Source: Bacteroidales bacterium
GTDB lineage: Bacteria; Bacteroidota; Bacteroidia; Bacteroidales; F082
NCBI GenBank assembly: GCA_028704385.1
Contig: JAQVLA010000006.1
Coordinates: 1 to 64,000, forward strand
Direction: 5' to 3'
Length of the DNA stretch: 64,000 bases
Under the pieces are notes generated by a model that saw only the letters and a list, made by a program, of their open reading frames with translations, was not told where the DNA came from and did no database searches. Shown in pieces: positions 1 through 7,754 of this stretch (positions are counted from its first letter, which is position 1; each line of letters starts with the position of its first letter). A program made the translations under genes and the position numbers.

Positions 1-497
1 ATTCATTTATGACCTACGTTTATATGTGGGTTTGTGGCAACGAACCTGTTTATACACAATATGCTCCGGCTGGTATCCCTGTAAAAATTGTCTGGGAAAA
101 TGATTATTACAACAACATCACCATCGCCCCCGAATCGCAACCTACACTGATTGATGATTTGTGTTCAGGAACTCCGGTACAGGTGAATGTGATTTCACAA
201 CCATCAAACAGCATCACTATTGAAGTTGAAGTATATTGTGCCAGTGAACCCAATGTAATCATCAGGCCTTCATTTGGTGTGTGGTACAGAGAAGCTGGCG
301 GATGGAACTGGCGCTGGGGTGAAATGGTGAATGGTTATGCCGAAATATGTGATGTGGAGGTTGGTCAAAATTATGTAGTTGGGATTTATTACGATAACGA
401 TTGGTATGAAACTGAAGTAACTGTTACACAATCATCATACTCCTTTGTGAACTTTGTACTTCCAGCAGAGGTTTGTAGCGAAGTTTTTGGTTACTAA
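1..497 (+). CDS. C-terminal part of an unrecognised beta-rich protein (probably partial)
   Basis: The reading frame is open to the left edge of the window, so the ATG at position 9 may be internal and the gene probably starts outside. The 162 visible residues are rich in Tyr, Trp, Val and Asn, with alternating hydrophobic positions typical of secreted beta-sandwich proteins. A tryptophan cluster occurs near residues 91-103 (VWYREAGGWNWRWGEM). The protein ends in AEVCSEVFGY and has no recognisable T9SS sorting domain, membrane segment or catalytic motif. I do not recognise the family. It ends about 30 bases before a perfect hairpin that also serves the converging mnmA gene. Confidence 0.55.
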   Translation, partial: SFMTYVYMWVCGNEPVYTQYAPAGIPVKIVWENDYYNNITIAPESQPTLIDDLCSGTPVQVNVISQPSNSITIEVEVYCASEPNVIIRPSFGVWYREAGGWNWRWGEMVNGYAEICDVEVGQNYVVGIYYDNDWYETEVTVTQSSYSFVNFVLPAEVCSEVFGY

Positions 498-524
498 AAA
501 CTATTATTCCTTAAAATAAGAAAC

Positions 525-567
525 ACAATAAACCTTCAAGGTTTCAGAAACCTTGAAGGTTTATTGT
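525..567. terminator. Perfect 21-bp hairpin, bidirectional terminator between converging genes
   Basis: Arms at 525-545 and 547-567 are exact reverse complements with a single-base centre (A546). The hairpin lies between the stop of the first gene and the stop of mnmA, which converge. A-rich sequence on the left and T-rich sequence on the right give U-tract-like tails in both directions. Each arm contains its own palindrome (AACCTTCAAGGTT or AACCTTGAAGGTT), so it can also fold as two small hairpins. Confidence 0.75.
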
Positions 568-571
568 TTAT

Positions 572-1639
572 TCAAGGCTGTTGATCAATAATTCCACTGC
601 CTAAACAAATGGGTTCATCCAACTGATACATCACGGCAAACTGCCCCGGAGCAACGCCCGAAATTGGTTCATCCGAATGAATGTACCACATTCCCTTTTC
701 CTGTTGTAACTTACCAAAATTAAATCCTGGTTGATGTCGGATTTTGAATCTGATTTTCATCTCAGGGTCTAAAACAAAATCAGGATGCATCAGCTGCACA
801 TCTGCCATATAAACTTTGTCCTGATACTGACTAACCGGATCATAACCATTAGAAACAAAAACAATGTTCTGAGCGACATCCTTTTTCACAACAAACCATG
901 GACCCCCACTAAGGCCAAGTCCTCTTCGCTGACCGATCGTATGAAACCAGAAACCCTTGTGTTTACCTAATATTTTGCCCGTTTCAAGCTCGATAATATC
1001 ACCCTGCTTTTCACCTGCATATCGCTTGATAAAGTCGTTATAATTTATTTTTCCAAGAAAACAAATTCCCTGACTGTCAGGACGATGTGCACTTGGTAAT
1101 TTCATGGCTTCTGCAATTTTACGCACTTCGGATTTTTGCAAATCTCCTACTGGAAACATCAGCTTGCTCAATTGGGGATAAGTGATGCGTCCTAAAAAAT
1201 AAGTCTGATCTTTTACCGGATCAGCTGCCGTTCCCAAATAAAAACCATTTTCATTTTCAATTACACGGGCATAGTGTCCTGTACAGATTTTGTCGAACTG
1301 GTGCCCAAATTGTTGCTCAAAAGCTCCAAACTTGATAAGCCTGTTGCACATCACATCAGGATTGGGTGTAAGTCCTTTCTTAACAGTTTCTATTGTATAA
1401 GCCACCACAGTATCCCAATACGTTTTCTGAAGATCAACAATCTCCATTTTGCAACCGTATTTTTTAGCAATATATGAAGTGATTTCAATATCTTCCTCTG
1501 ACGGGCAATCCACAAAAGAAGGATCATCTTCCATTCCAATTTTGATGTAAAAAATCACCGGATCGAAGCCTTTTTCCTTTAACAATGGAATGGTCACCGA
1601 ACTGTCAACTCCACCAGAAACCAGGGCAGCTATTTGCAT
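572..1639 (-). CDS. mnmA: tRNA-uridine 2-sulfurtransferase (MnmA)
   Basis: MnmA activates U34 of tRNA-Lys, -Glu and -Gln with ATP and transfers sulfur to make s2U34 in the cytoplasm. The PP-loop SGGVDSS is at residues 8-14. The catalytic cysteine of the DVMCNRLIKFG motif is Cys98 and the persulfide-partner cysteine in GICFLG is Cys193. The length (355 aa) and the C-terminal beta-barrel (SGVAPGQFAV motif) fit the family. An in-frame ATG 30 bases further upstream is less likely: the chosen start gives MQIAALVSGG, the usual MnmA N-terminus, and a -7-like box (1658-1665, read GAACTTTG on this strand) lies between the two ATGs. The gene converges with the partial gene to its left and has no operon partner. 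Confidence 0.95.
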   Translation of the reverse strand: MQIAALVSGGVDSSVTIPLLKEKGFDPVIFYIKIGMEDDPSFVDCPSEEDIEITSYIAKKYGCKMEIVDLQKTYWDTVVAYTIETVKKGLTPNPDVMCNRLIKFGAFEQQFGHQFDKICTGHYARVIENENGFYLGTAADPVKDQTYFLGRITYPQLSKLMFPVGDLQKSEVRKIAEAMKLPSAHRPDSQGICFLGKINYNDFIKRYAGEKQGDIIELETGKILGKHKGFWFHTIGQRRGLGLSGGPWFVVKKDVAQNIVFVSNGYDPVSQYQDKVYMADVQLMHPDFVLDPEMKIRFKIRHQPGFNFGKLQQEKGMWYIHSDEPISGVAPGQFAVMYQLDEPICLGSGIIDQQP

Positions 1640-1657
1640 AATGAAAATTTTTCGGTG

Positions 1658-1665
1658 CAAAGTTC
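1658..1665 (-). promoter_or_regulatory. Probable -7 box of mnmA
   Basis: On the minus strand this reads GAACTTTG, one mismatch from the Bacteroidota -7 consensus TAnnTTTG, 18 bases upstream of the mnmA ATG. No clear -33 TTG was found. It is useful mainly because it argues for the shorter mnmA start. Confidence 0.4.
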
Positions 1666-1728
1666 GCACTTTTTGAATAATTCATGGAATTAACTAAACG
1701 GAGCTACTCAAAAATCATTAGAAATTCC

Positions 1729-1736
1729 TAATTTTG
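1729..1736 (+). promoter_or_regulatory. Probable -7 box of kbl
   Basis: The sequence TAATTTTG matches the Bacteroidota -7 element TAnnTTTG exactly, 50 bases before the kbl ATG. No convincing TTG was seen 19 bases upstream. Confidence 0.45.
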
Positions 1737-1786
1737 ACGCATGTAAAAAAAAGGTTCTAAACCAAAAAAAATTAAACCAAAATCTT

Positions 1787-2974
1787 ATGTACGGTAAATT
1801 AAAAGATCACCTCCAAAAGGAGCTGAACGAAATTAAGGAAGCTGGCTTATACAAAAACGAAAGAATCATTGCCAGTCCACAAAAAGCTGAAATTACGCTA
1901 AATACAGGCCAAAAAGTGTTGAACTTTTGCGCCAATAACTATCTTGGTCTTTCTGACCATCCCAAGCTAAAGGAGGCTGCTCACGAAGCCCTAAACAGTC
2001 ATGGTTTTGGAATGTCATCCGTACGTTTCATCTGTGGAACACAGGATTTGCACAAAACCCTCGAAGCCAAAATCGCTAACTTTTTTGGCACCGAAGATAC
2101 CATACTATATGCTGCAGCCTTTGATGCCAATGGTGGTGTTTTTGAGCCGCTCTTCTCCGAGGAAGATGCAATCATCTCCGATTCGCTCAACCATGCTTCC
2201 ATCATTGACGGAGTGAGGCTTTGCAAAGCCAAACGTTACCGTTATGCCAACGCTGATATGGAAGACCTCGAAAAACAGCTTCAACTTGCACAGGAACAGC
2301 GCTTCAGAATCATCGTTACTGATGGTGTATTTTCAATGGATGGCAATGTAGCACCAATGGACAAAATCAATGAACTGGCCAAAAAATATGATGCCCTTAT
2401 TATGGTGGACGAATGTCATTCGGCCGGAGTGGTTGGTGAAACCGGAAGAGGTGTAACAGAGCTTTTCAATATCCGCGGCGAAGTAGATATCATCACCGGA
2501 ACACTGGGCAAGGCTTTTGGTGGTGCTATTGGTGGATTTACCACCGGGCGAAAAGAGATTATCGAATTGCTGCGTCAACGTTCAAGACCTTATCTTTTCT
2601 CTAATTCGCTGCCTCCGGTTGTGGTGAATGCCGGAATCAGGATGTTTGATATGATGGATCAAACCAACGAATTGCAGGATAAACTCCATGCCAACACGGC
2701 ATATTTCATGGAAAAGATGACAGCAGCAGGTTTCGATATAAAACCTACCAAGTCTGCTATTTGTGCGGTAATGTTGTATGATGCACCTCTGTCTCAAAAA
2801 ATGGCTTCTATGCTGCTCGAAGAAGGCATTTATGTGATTGGATTTTACTATCCGGTCGTACCTAAAGGCCAGGCCAGAATCCGGGTACAGCTATCTGCAG
2901 GACATGAAACAGAACACCTCGACAAAGCCATTGCCGCCTTCACGAAAGTTGGTAAAGCACTGAATGTAATTTAA
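1787..2974 (+). CDS. kbl: Glycine C-acetyltransferase (2-amino-3-ketobutyrate CoA ligase)
   Basis: This PLP enzyme cleaves 2-amino-3-ketobutyrate with CoA to glycine and acetyl-CoA, the second step of threonine degradation. It belongs to the alpha-oxoamine synthase family. The Schiff-base lysine is Lys242 in TGTLGKAFGGAIGG, the cofactor aspartate motif VDECHS is at residues 207-212, and NNYLGL at 50-55 is the usual N-terminal signature. The length of 395 aa matches KBL (about 398 aa). Its usual partner, threonine dehydrogenase (tdh), is not adjacent. The start is fixed by the typical N-terminus MYGKLKDHLQKEL. A strong terminator follows. Confidence 0.93.
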   Translation: MYGKLKDHLQKELNEIKEAGLYKNERIIASPQKAEITLNTGQKVLNFCANNYLGLSDHPKLKEAAHEALNSHGFGMSSVRFICGTQDLHKTLEAKIANFFGTEDTILYAAAFDANGGVFEPLFSEEDAIISDSLNHASIIDGVRLCKAKRYRYANADMEDLEKQLQLAQEQRFRIIVTDGVFSMDGNVAPMDKINELAKKYDALIMVDECHSAGVVGETGRGVTELFNIRGEVDIITGTLGKAFGGAIGGFTTGRKEIIELLRQRSRPYLFSNSLPPVVVNAGIRMFDMMDQTNELQDKLHANTAYFMEKMTAAGFDIKPTKSAICAVMLYDAPLSQKMASMLLEEGIYVIGFYYPVVPKGQARIRVQLSAGHETEHLDKAIAAFTKVGKALNVI

Positions 2975-2997
2975 TTTTAAAGCTTTTTCTGATTTCG

Positions 2998-3025
2998 AAG
3001 CCGTCCCGATGGGCGGCTTTTTTTT
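2998..3025 (+). terminator. Rho-independent terminator of kbl
   Basis: AAGCCGTCCC, loop GAT, then GGGCGGCTT forms a stem with one bulged T, followed immediately by a run of eight T (3018-3025). It lies 24 bases after the kbl stop codon. Confidence 0.85.
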
Positions 3026-3122
3026 ATTTCCTCACAAAGACAAGAATAATTTAATCATTCTTATTTTTAATCTCAGTATAAAAAAGGACTGCGAGAAACA
3101 TCGCAACCATCTGATTTTGAAC

Positions 3123-3203
3123 CTCCCCCTACTAAATCCCGAATCCTCGGGACGACCCTCTGATTAATCACGCATGTGCGGGACTCTAACCAACTGAGCA
3201 GGC
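3123..3203 (-). pseudogene. Degenerate tRNA-Asn-like sequence at the 3' end of the GIY-YIG gene
   Basis: Compared on the same strand with the intact tRNA-Asn 300 bases away, three blocks match in the same order. They are a 16-nt D-arm block (GCTCAGTTGGTTAGAG), a 15-nt anticodon-arm/variable block (TTAATCAGAGGGTCG), and the acceptor end AGGGGGAG. Between them the anticodon stem is disrupted by CGCACATGCG, and the T-arm is replaced by a different palindrome (TCCCGAGGATTCGGGA). The copy cannot fold as a functional tRNA. The last dozen codons of the GIY-YIG gene, including its stop, lie inside this sequence. Confidence 0.65.
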
Positions 3204-3466
3204 TTATCGTCAAGTGATTCACCAGAAACCATTCTTTCGATCAGCTTTCTGCTTTTCTGTTTCTTGATGAATCGCTCTATCTTCATCGCTTCACTCAAGC
3301 TTACTGCACATTCAAATAAAGCGACCATTCGCCAGGGTCGATGCTTTTTGGTAAAACTTATTCTGTCGGAAGTATTGTGCTCTTGAAGTCGGCAATCAGG
3401 ATCCGGACTTATTCCAACATAATACTTATCAGCCTTTTCTGAATATAAAATATAAAGATAGTACAT
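3164..3466 (-). CDS. Small GIY-YIG family endonuclease-like protein
   Basis: This 100-aa protein is a single GIY-YIG nuclease domain of the UhbA/UPF0213 type. The GIY-like strand is YYLYILYS (residues 2-9), the YIG strand is YYVGIS (15-20), and the catalytic-type arginine and glutamate are expected near Arg27 and in the EAMKIERFIKKQKSRKLIE helix. Stand-alone members are small DNases of poorly known role. The C-terminal tail AQLVRVPHMRD is not part of the fold: it is the translation of a tRNA D-arm (see the overlapping tRNA-like remnant). The gene follows the terminator of an intact tRNA-Asn on the same strand. Its own promoter is not obvious. Confidence 0.85.
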   Translation of the reverse strand: MYYLYILYSEKADKYYVGISPDPDCRLQEHNTSDRISFTKKHRPWRMVALFECAVSLSEAMKIERFIKKQKSRKLIERMVSGESLDDKPAQLVRVPHMRD

Positions 3467-3475
3467 TTCTAAACG

Positions 3476-3504
3476 AAAAAAGAGGACTGTTGTCCCCTTT
3501 TTTT
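3476..3504 (-). terminator. Terminator directly after tRNA-Asn
   Basis: AAAAAAGAGGAC, loop TGTT, then GTCCCCTTTTTT forms a 12-bp stem with one A-C mismatch and T-runs on both strands. In the direction of the tRNA it begins one base after the discriminator base, so it ends the tRNA-Asn transcript before the GIY-YIG gene. Confidence 0.7.
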
Positions 3505-3505
3505 G

Positions 3506-3579
3506 CTCCCCCTGCTGGACTTGAACCAGCGACCCTCTGATTAACAGTCAGATGCTCTAACCAACTGAGCTAAGGAGGA
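3506..3579 (-). tRNA. tRNA-Asn (anticodon GTT)
   Basis: A complete 74-nt cloverleaf can be drawn on the minus strand. The acceptor is TCCTCCT pairing with AGGGGGA (one G-U), the D-arm is GCTC...GAGC, and the anticodon arm is TCTGA-CTGTTAA-TCAGA with anticodon GTT. The T-arm is GCTGG-TTCAAGT-CCAGC with discriminator G. CCA is not encoded. A promoter with correct spacing lies upstream and a terminator abuts the 3' end, so it is transcribed alone. Confidence 0.95.
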
Positions 3580-3603
3580 ATCTTAGTTTGAGCTAAGAGG
3601 CTG

Positions 3604-3633
3604 CAAAATTAAAGATAATTTCATTTGATACAA
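3604..3633 (-). promoter_or_regulatory. Promoter of tRNA-Asn
   Basis: On the minus strand a TTG (3631-3633) is followed after exactly 19 bases by TAATTTTG (3604-3611), which fits the Bacteroidota -33/-7 promoter pattern. It places transcription start about 18 bases before the mature tRNA 5' end. Confidence 0.6.
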
Positions 3634-3997
3634 GTTTTTTTGTCACTTTTTTGTTTGGCCTTTTTCCATTCAGTTATTATCCACCTTGTAAACTTCATTT
3701 TTAAATAACTTCCTGTGGAAAATCAAATATTGTATGCTTTTCTGTATTACAAATTTCAATAAACATACTTGGTTTTGTGTAAAAATAAGCGTTTCTAATA
3801 GCTTTTAATAATTCAATCCCAAATAATCTCTTATTCAGGATAGGACCCATTCATATAAGAGTTCAGCTATATCCTTACACCAGAAAAACATCCAGACATT
3901 AGTATTAATAAATTGTGGAAAAATTTAGTCCTAAGGCCTCAGACTGTCTCCTAACAATACTTATCTTTATGCTTTTAAAAATCTAAGGTTTTCCTCA
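3634..3997. other. AT-rich intergenic region upstream of the T9SS operon
   Basis: No gene, RNA or convincing hairpin was found here. A weak 7-bp inverted repeat (CTCTTAT...ATAAGAG, around 3829-3861) is the only symmetric element. It must hold the promoter of the following secreted-protein operon, but I could not find an exact TAnnTTTG box with a spaced -33 element. Confidence 0.5.
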
Positions 3998-6748
3998 ATG
4001 ATCCAAAAACCAACGCTTTGGCTGATTATCTTAATTTTTGGTTTGTCTCCATGGTGCACAATAATTGCACAACAGTCTGTGGTCGAAGATTTTAAAATTA
4101 CCATAACCTTTGTTGATGAACCAACATCAGACCTGCAGATATATAAGGCTCCTCTAAAATACAATAAAGATTTTGCTCTCGTGCTTCAATTAAATAATGG
4201 TAATGCTGCCATAAATGATCAGGTTTTACCATATTTTAAAGGTCAGGCCGGTAATCCAGGATTGTATTTTACGGAAGGTCAAGCAAACAGCATTCAGGCT
4301 TTTAAAATGGATGCTGTGCATTTTTTATTTGACGAAAATGGCACTGATATACATGATTTTCAGGCAGGATATTTAAACTGGGATAACATCATTAATTTAT
4401 GGGCAGGTGATTTTGGTATTGTTGCAAACGGGCTAAGCAAACCTGCCATTGAAGATGCCGGGGTGGAAGTGGCCAGAAGTAAAAGCTACACCCAGCGTAA
4501 AACCTTAAGTGCAACCATTCCAGGAGGATATCGTACTCAGGTTTACGTCGTACCTCAATTTGAAACTGATCAGCTGCCTATCGCAAAAGAGCGATTTTTA
4601 GCTGTTTATAGCAATGGCAGTGGTGCCTTTCCCAATCCTGTTGATGCCGAAGAACTGACTTCGATAAACGGCATACAGCTGTCCCGCACTCCTTTTACCA
4701 ATGGTTTTTTCAATCAAATTCAAGTATTAGCGCAACAAAGCTCAGAAACCAATCATCCTGTTGCCACTTATTTTCTGGAAGATTTTGAAAGTGGAATAAA
4801 CTTTGAACAGTTCAAACTTGAAATGAATCAAGTAGCCAACACTTTTGGACGGAATGGTAGTGACAGGATTTGGTCGGCAACTTCTACTGAAGTGATTGAA
4901 TACATGAAAGTTAAAGAATTAACTGAAGTGCAAACAACTATCAATGGCAACATTGTTGAAATTACTTTTAGTGCCAACGATATGCCTGCTGATTTGCACG
5001 ATTATTGTTTGACCCTCATGGTTGAAGGTGAATCTAATATCGTTGAAATGATCGTTGAAGAACCAGATAACATTTCCACCTATCGCAGCAGTGGCAGCGA
5101 GGCCTTACTCAACCTGAAATGGAGAGGTAGTGTGGTTCCTGACCTGGAGACTCAGGCCGGTATGGCAGTAGATCAGGCCGAGGCGACCCTTGATCCTGCG
5201 GATGCACTTTCGGCCATGGATTATGTGCAAATGCTTGCTGACGGTGATATCAAGGAAAGTTTGCGCGACAGGCTTTGCGCTTTGTCATTTAACTATGAAA
5301 TTGGTTTTTGTCCGAAAAATGAGTTCCTGGGATCCGACACAGCAGTTTGTTTCGGCACTATCCTTTCTTTTGAAGCTCCTGAAGCAGAATCTTATATCTG
5401 GAGCACAGGAGAAACATCACGCATTATTGACTTTGAATGCCTAAGCGACACTACACTCTGGGCACAGGTAGAACTGGCAAATGGATCTGTTTTAAGTGAT
5501 ACCATACAGATTTCAACAATAGCCCTACCTGCTGTTCAAATCACAACCTCTGCCGACACTATTGGTCCTTCGGAAGAGGTAAGGCTGATCGCTTCAGGAG
5601 CTGCCAGCTATCTTTGGAATGATGGATCAATCAACGACACACTGATTGCGATGCCCGAACAGACGGAAACTTTTATCGTTAGTGGAACCAGCGAGGCAGG
5701 ATGCGTGCAAACCGATACCGCAACTATTGTGGTGCAATATCTTGTTGAGGTTGATTTTACATTCGACACGGTTTGCTATGGAATTGCTACCAATCATTTC
5801 AGCCGGATTGAAAGTAACGATTCCATCCTGATCAAAGAATGGGACCTGAATGGAGATGGCATTTTTGGTGATGCCTATGGCGATACAGTACAATACCTAT
5901 ACCTGCAACCCGGAGAGCAGCTTAGTGGTCTTCGGGTTAAAACCAAATCTGGTCGTTTGGTTACAAAGTATCACGCTATACCCGTTGCTGATTATCCTAT
6001 CGGAAAGTTTGAATACAGCAACAATTGCGAAGGTCAGACTGTACAGTTCACTGATCTGTCAATGGTTACAGTTGGTTTTCCTGCTTCCTGGGAGTGGGAT
6101 CTGGGCAATGGCGTTATCGCCGATTATCAGCATCCTTCTTATTTTTATGATGAGGCCGGTACCTATTCTGTTAGCCTGATTGTTACCTCCAATTATGGGT
6201 GTTCAGATACCATTAAAAATAATGTGACTGTTCATTCTGCACCCATCATTGATCTTCGATTGCTGGACGGAACAGCGGTGGCCGAAGATGCTGAAGTAAA
6301 AATGAAAAAAGGTGGAAGCCTCACTTTTAGCATCGAAAGTCCATACGACAGTCTTCTATGGTCTGACGGAGTAACTACTGAAACCTTCAGGGTAATCAAT
6401 GCAGGTGTATATGATGTGGAAATATTCTATCAGGGTTGCCCAAACAGCAGAACTTTCACAGTGGTGGAAACAGAAGGGCCAATTGATCCTACAGCAGGTA
6501 TCATGAATTTAATTACTCCCAATGGAGATGGTTATAACGATAAATGGCTCATTGACTTATCGACTTACGGCTCTGCAAAAGTATCGGTTTACAGCAGAAA
6601 TGGCCGTCAGGTTTATAATTCAAATGATTACCAAAACGACTGGGATGGTCGTTTCAACGGAAATCCTTTACCCGAAGGCACCTATTATTATATTATCGAA
6701 TCCGCCGATGGAAAAGTAATTAAAGGACCAATCAGTATTTTGCGATGA
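3998..6748 (+). CDS. Large secreted T9SS cargo with PKD domain and type B (gliding-motility-type) sorting domain
   Basis: The 916-aa protein has a signal peptide (residues 1-25, ending near CTIIAQQ). A domain of about 420 residues (about 28-450) is shared with the third gene of this operon. Then come Ig/PKD-like beta-sandwich modules, including a clear PKD motif around WEWDLGNGVIADYQHPSYFY. The C-terminal ~85 residues (NLITPNGDGYNDKW...PEGTYYYIIES) are the CHU_C/type B T9SS sorting domain. Type B proteins stay cell-associated or are secreted with the help of a PorP/SprF-like partner, which is the next gene, overlapping by four bases (ATGA). The shared N-terminal domain looks distantly like a NodB-type deacetylase (KAPLKYNKDFALVLQLNNG where active enzymes have a TFDDG-like strand), but the metal ligands are missing. 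Its function is unknown. Confidence 0.85.
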   Translation: MIQKPTLWLIILIFGLSPWCTIIAQQSVVEDFKITITFVDEPTSDLQIYKAPLKYNKDFALVLQLNNGNAAINDQVLPYFKGQAGNPGLYFTEGQANSIQAFKMDAVHFLFDENGTDIHDFQAGYLNWDNIINLWAGDFGIVANGLSKPAIEDAGVEVARSKSYTQRKTLSATIPGGYRTQVYVVPQFETDQLPIAKERFLAVYSNGSGAFPNPVDAEELTSINGIQLSRTPFTNGFFNQIQVLAQQSSETNHPVATYFLEDFESGINFEQFKLEMNQVANTFGRNGSDRIWSATSTEVIEYMKVKELTEVQTTINGNIVEITFSANDMPADLHDYCLTLMVEGESNIVEMIVEEPDNISTYRSSGSEALLNLKWRGSVVPDLETQAGMAVDQAEATLDPADALSAMDYVQMLADGDIKESLRDRLCALSFNYEIGFCPKNEFLGSDTAVCFGTILSFEAPEAESYIWSTGETSRIIDFECLSDTTLWAQVELANGSVLSDTIQISTIALPAVQITTSADTIGPSEEVRLIASGAASYLWNDGSINDTLIAMPEQTETFIVSGTSEAGCVQTDTATIVVQYLVEVDFTFDTVCYGIATNHFSRIESNDSILIKEWDLNGDGIFGDAYGDTVQYLYLQPGEQLSGLRVKTKSGRLVTKYHAIPVADYPIGKFEYSNNCEGQTVQFTDLSMVTVGFPASWEWDLGNGVIADYQHPSYFYDEAGTYSVSLIVTSNYGCSDTIKNNVTVHSAPIIDLRLLDGTAVAEDAEVKMKKGGSLTFSIESPYDSLLWSDGVTTETFRVINAGVYDVEIFYQGCPNSRTFTVVETEGPIDPTAGIMNLITPNGDGYNDKWLIDLSTYGSAKVSVYSRNGRQVYNSNDYQNDWDGRFNGNPLPEGTYYYIIESADGKVIKGPISILR

Positions 6749-7749
6749 GGACATTAAACTATACGATCTTAATTGGAGCAAGCCTGCTTGGATTTCTGCT
6801 ATATGCCCTGCCAGTGCAATCGCAGCAATTGCCCGTGAGTACACACTATACTTTCAATCGGTACACACTCGATCCGGCTTTTGCAGGAGCCTATGACAAT
6901 ACTGCTGTATATTTGAATTACAGAAGAGATTGGGGCAACATATCAAGAAGCCCAAAAACATTCAGACTTAATGGATTCGGTAAAGTTCATGATAAGATTT
7001 TTTTAGGAGGGGAGATTATGGCGGATAACACCGATATCTTCAATCGTGTTAAAGTAGGTTTAAACTATACTTATCGCCTTCAAATGACTAATGATCAGTT
7101 CCTTTCATTTGCGATGGGTGGAAACTTCTACCAAAGCTTAATTCGTCTCGATCAGGTGAATGCTGATCATGACGATCCTTTGTTGAAAGATCTGGACAGA
7201 ATTACCGGCTCAAATTTTAACGCCAACTTTGGGCTGATTTATAATTGGAACCATTTTCATTTGGGTCTTGGACTACCTGTTCTTTTCCGATCAAAAGACG
7301 CCTATAATAAAGGAGCTGATACAAAATTTACGTTTGACCGTGCCTTTCTGATGCATATTTCAAATCGCTTTACATTAGACGAGCTATGGCAATTACAGCT
7401 TTTCGGGGTTTTCCAAAAAACGAATAATATTCCGGCAGTGATTGATATTTCTGCAACGGCTATTTACAACGACACTTATCATTTCGGCTTGTTATACAGA
7501 AGTAGCAATGCACTCGTATTTGGATTAGGAGGCGAATTAATTGATGGTTTTGTAATTGGATATTCTTACGAAATGGGATTTGGCGGCGTGTATAACGGAT
7601 CGGGTGGCGCACATGAAATAACGGTTGGATACCGGATTACACCAAAAAAACTCACACATTTTTATGATGCTGATGCACGTAAGAAACGCACCACACCAGT
7701 CAGACCGGTTAAACCCGGGCCAAAACCTGTTGAATTTAACAGAAGGTAG
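6745..7749 (+). CDS. PorP/SprF family outer-membrane protein (type IX secretion partner)
   Basis: This 334-aa outer-membrane beta-barrel has a signal peptide (residues 1-27, ...PVQSQQ). The family signature begins QQLPVSTHYTFNRYTLDPAFAGAYDN, followed by YLNYRRDWGNISRSPKTF. PorP/SprF proteins are paired with type B-CTD cargo and are needed for secretion or surface retention. The gene overlaps the upstream cargo stop by four bases and sits six bases before a second giant cargo gene, so the three are very likely one operon. The C-terminus has an unusual basic, proline-rich tail (RPVKPGPKPVEFNRR) beyond the barrel. Confidence 0.9.
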   Translation: MRTLNYTILIGASLLGFLLYALPVQSQQLPVSTHYTFNRYTLDPAFAGAYDNTAVYLNYRRDWGNISRSPKTFRLNGFGKVHDKIFLGGEIMADNTDIFNRVKVGLNYTYRLQMTNDQFLSFAMGGNFYQSLIRLDQVNADHDDPLLKDLDRITGSNFNANFGLIYNWNHFHLGLGLPVLFRSKDAYNKGADTKFTFDRAFLMHISNRFTLDELWQLQLFGVFQKTNNIPAVIDISATAIYNDTYHFGLLYRSSNALVFGLGGELIDGFVIGYSYEMGFGGVYNGSGGAHEITVGYRITPKKLTHFYDADARKKRTTPVRPVKPGPKPVEFNRR

Positions 7750-7754
7750 TAAAC

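Noticed and set aside
3123-3203. A second functional tRNA
   Set aside because: The anticodon stem is broken and the T-arm is replaced by another palindrome, so no cloverleaf forms; kept only as a remnant.
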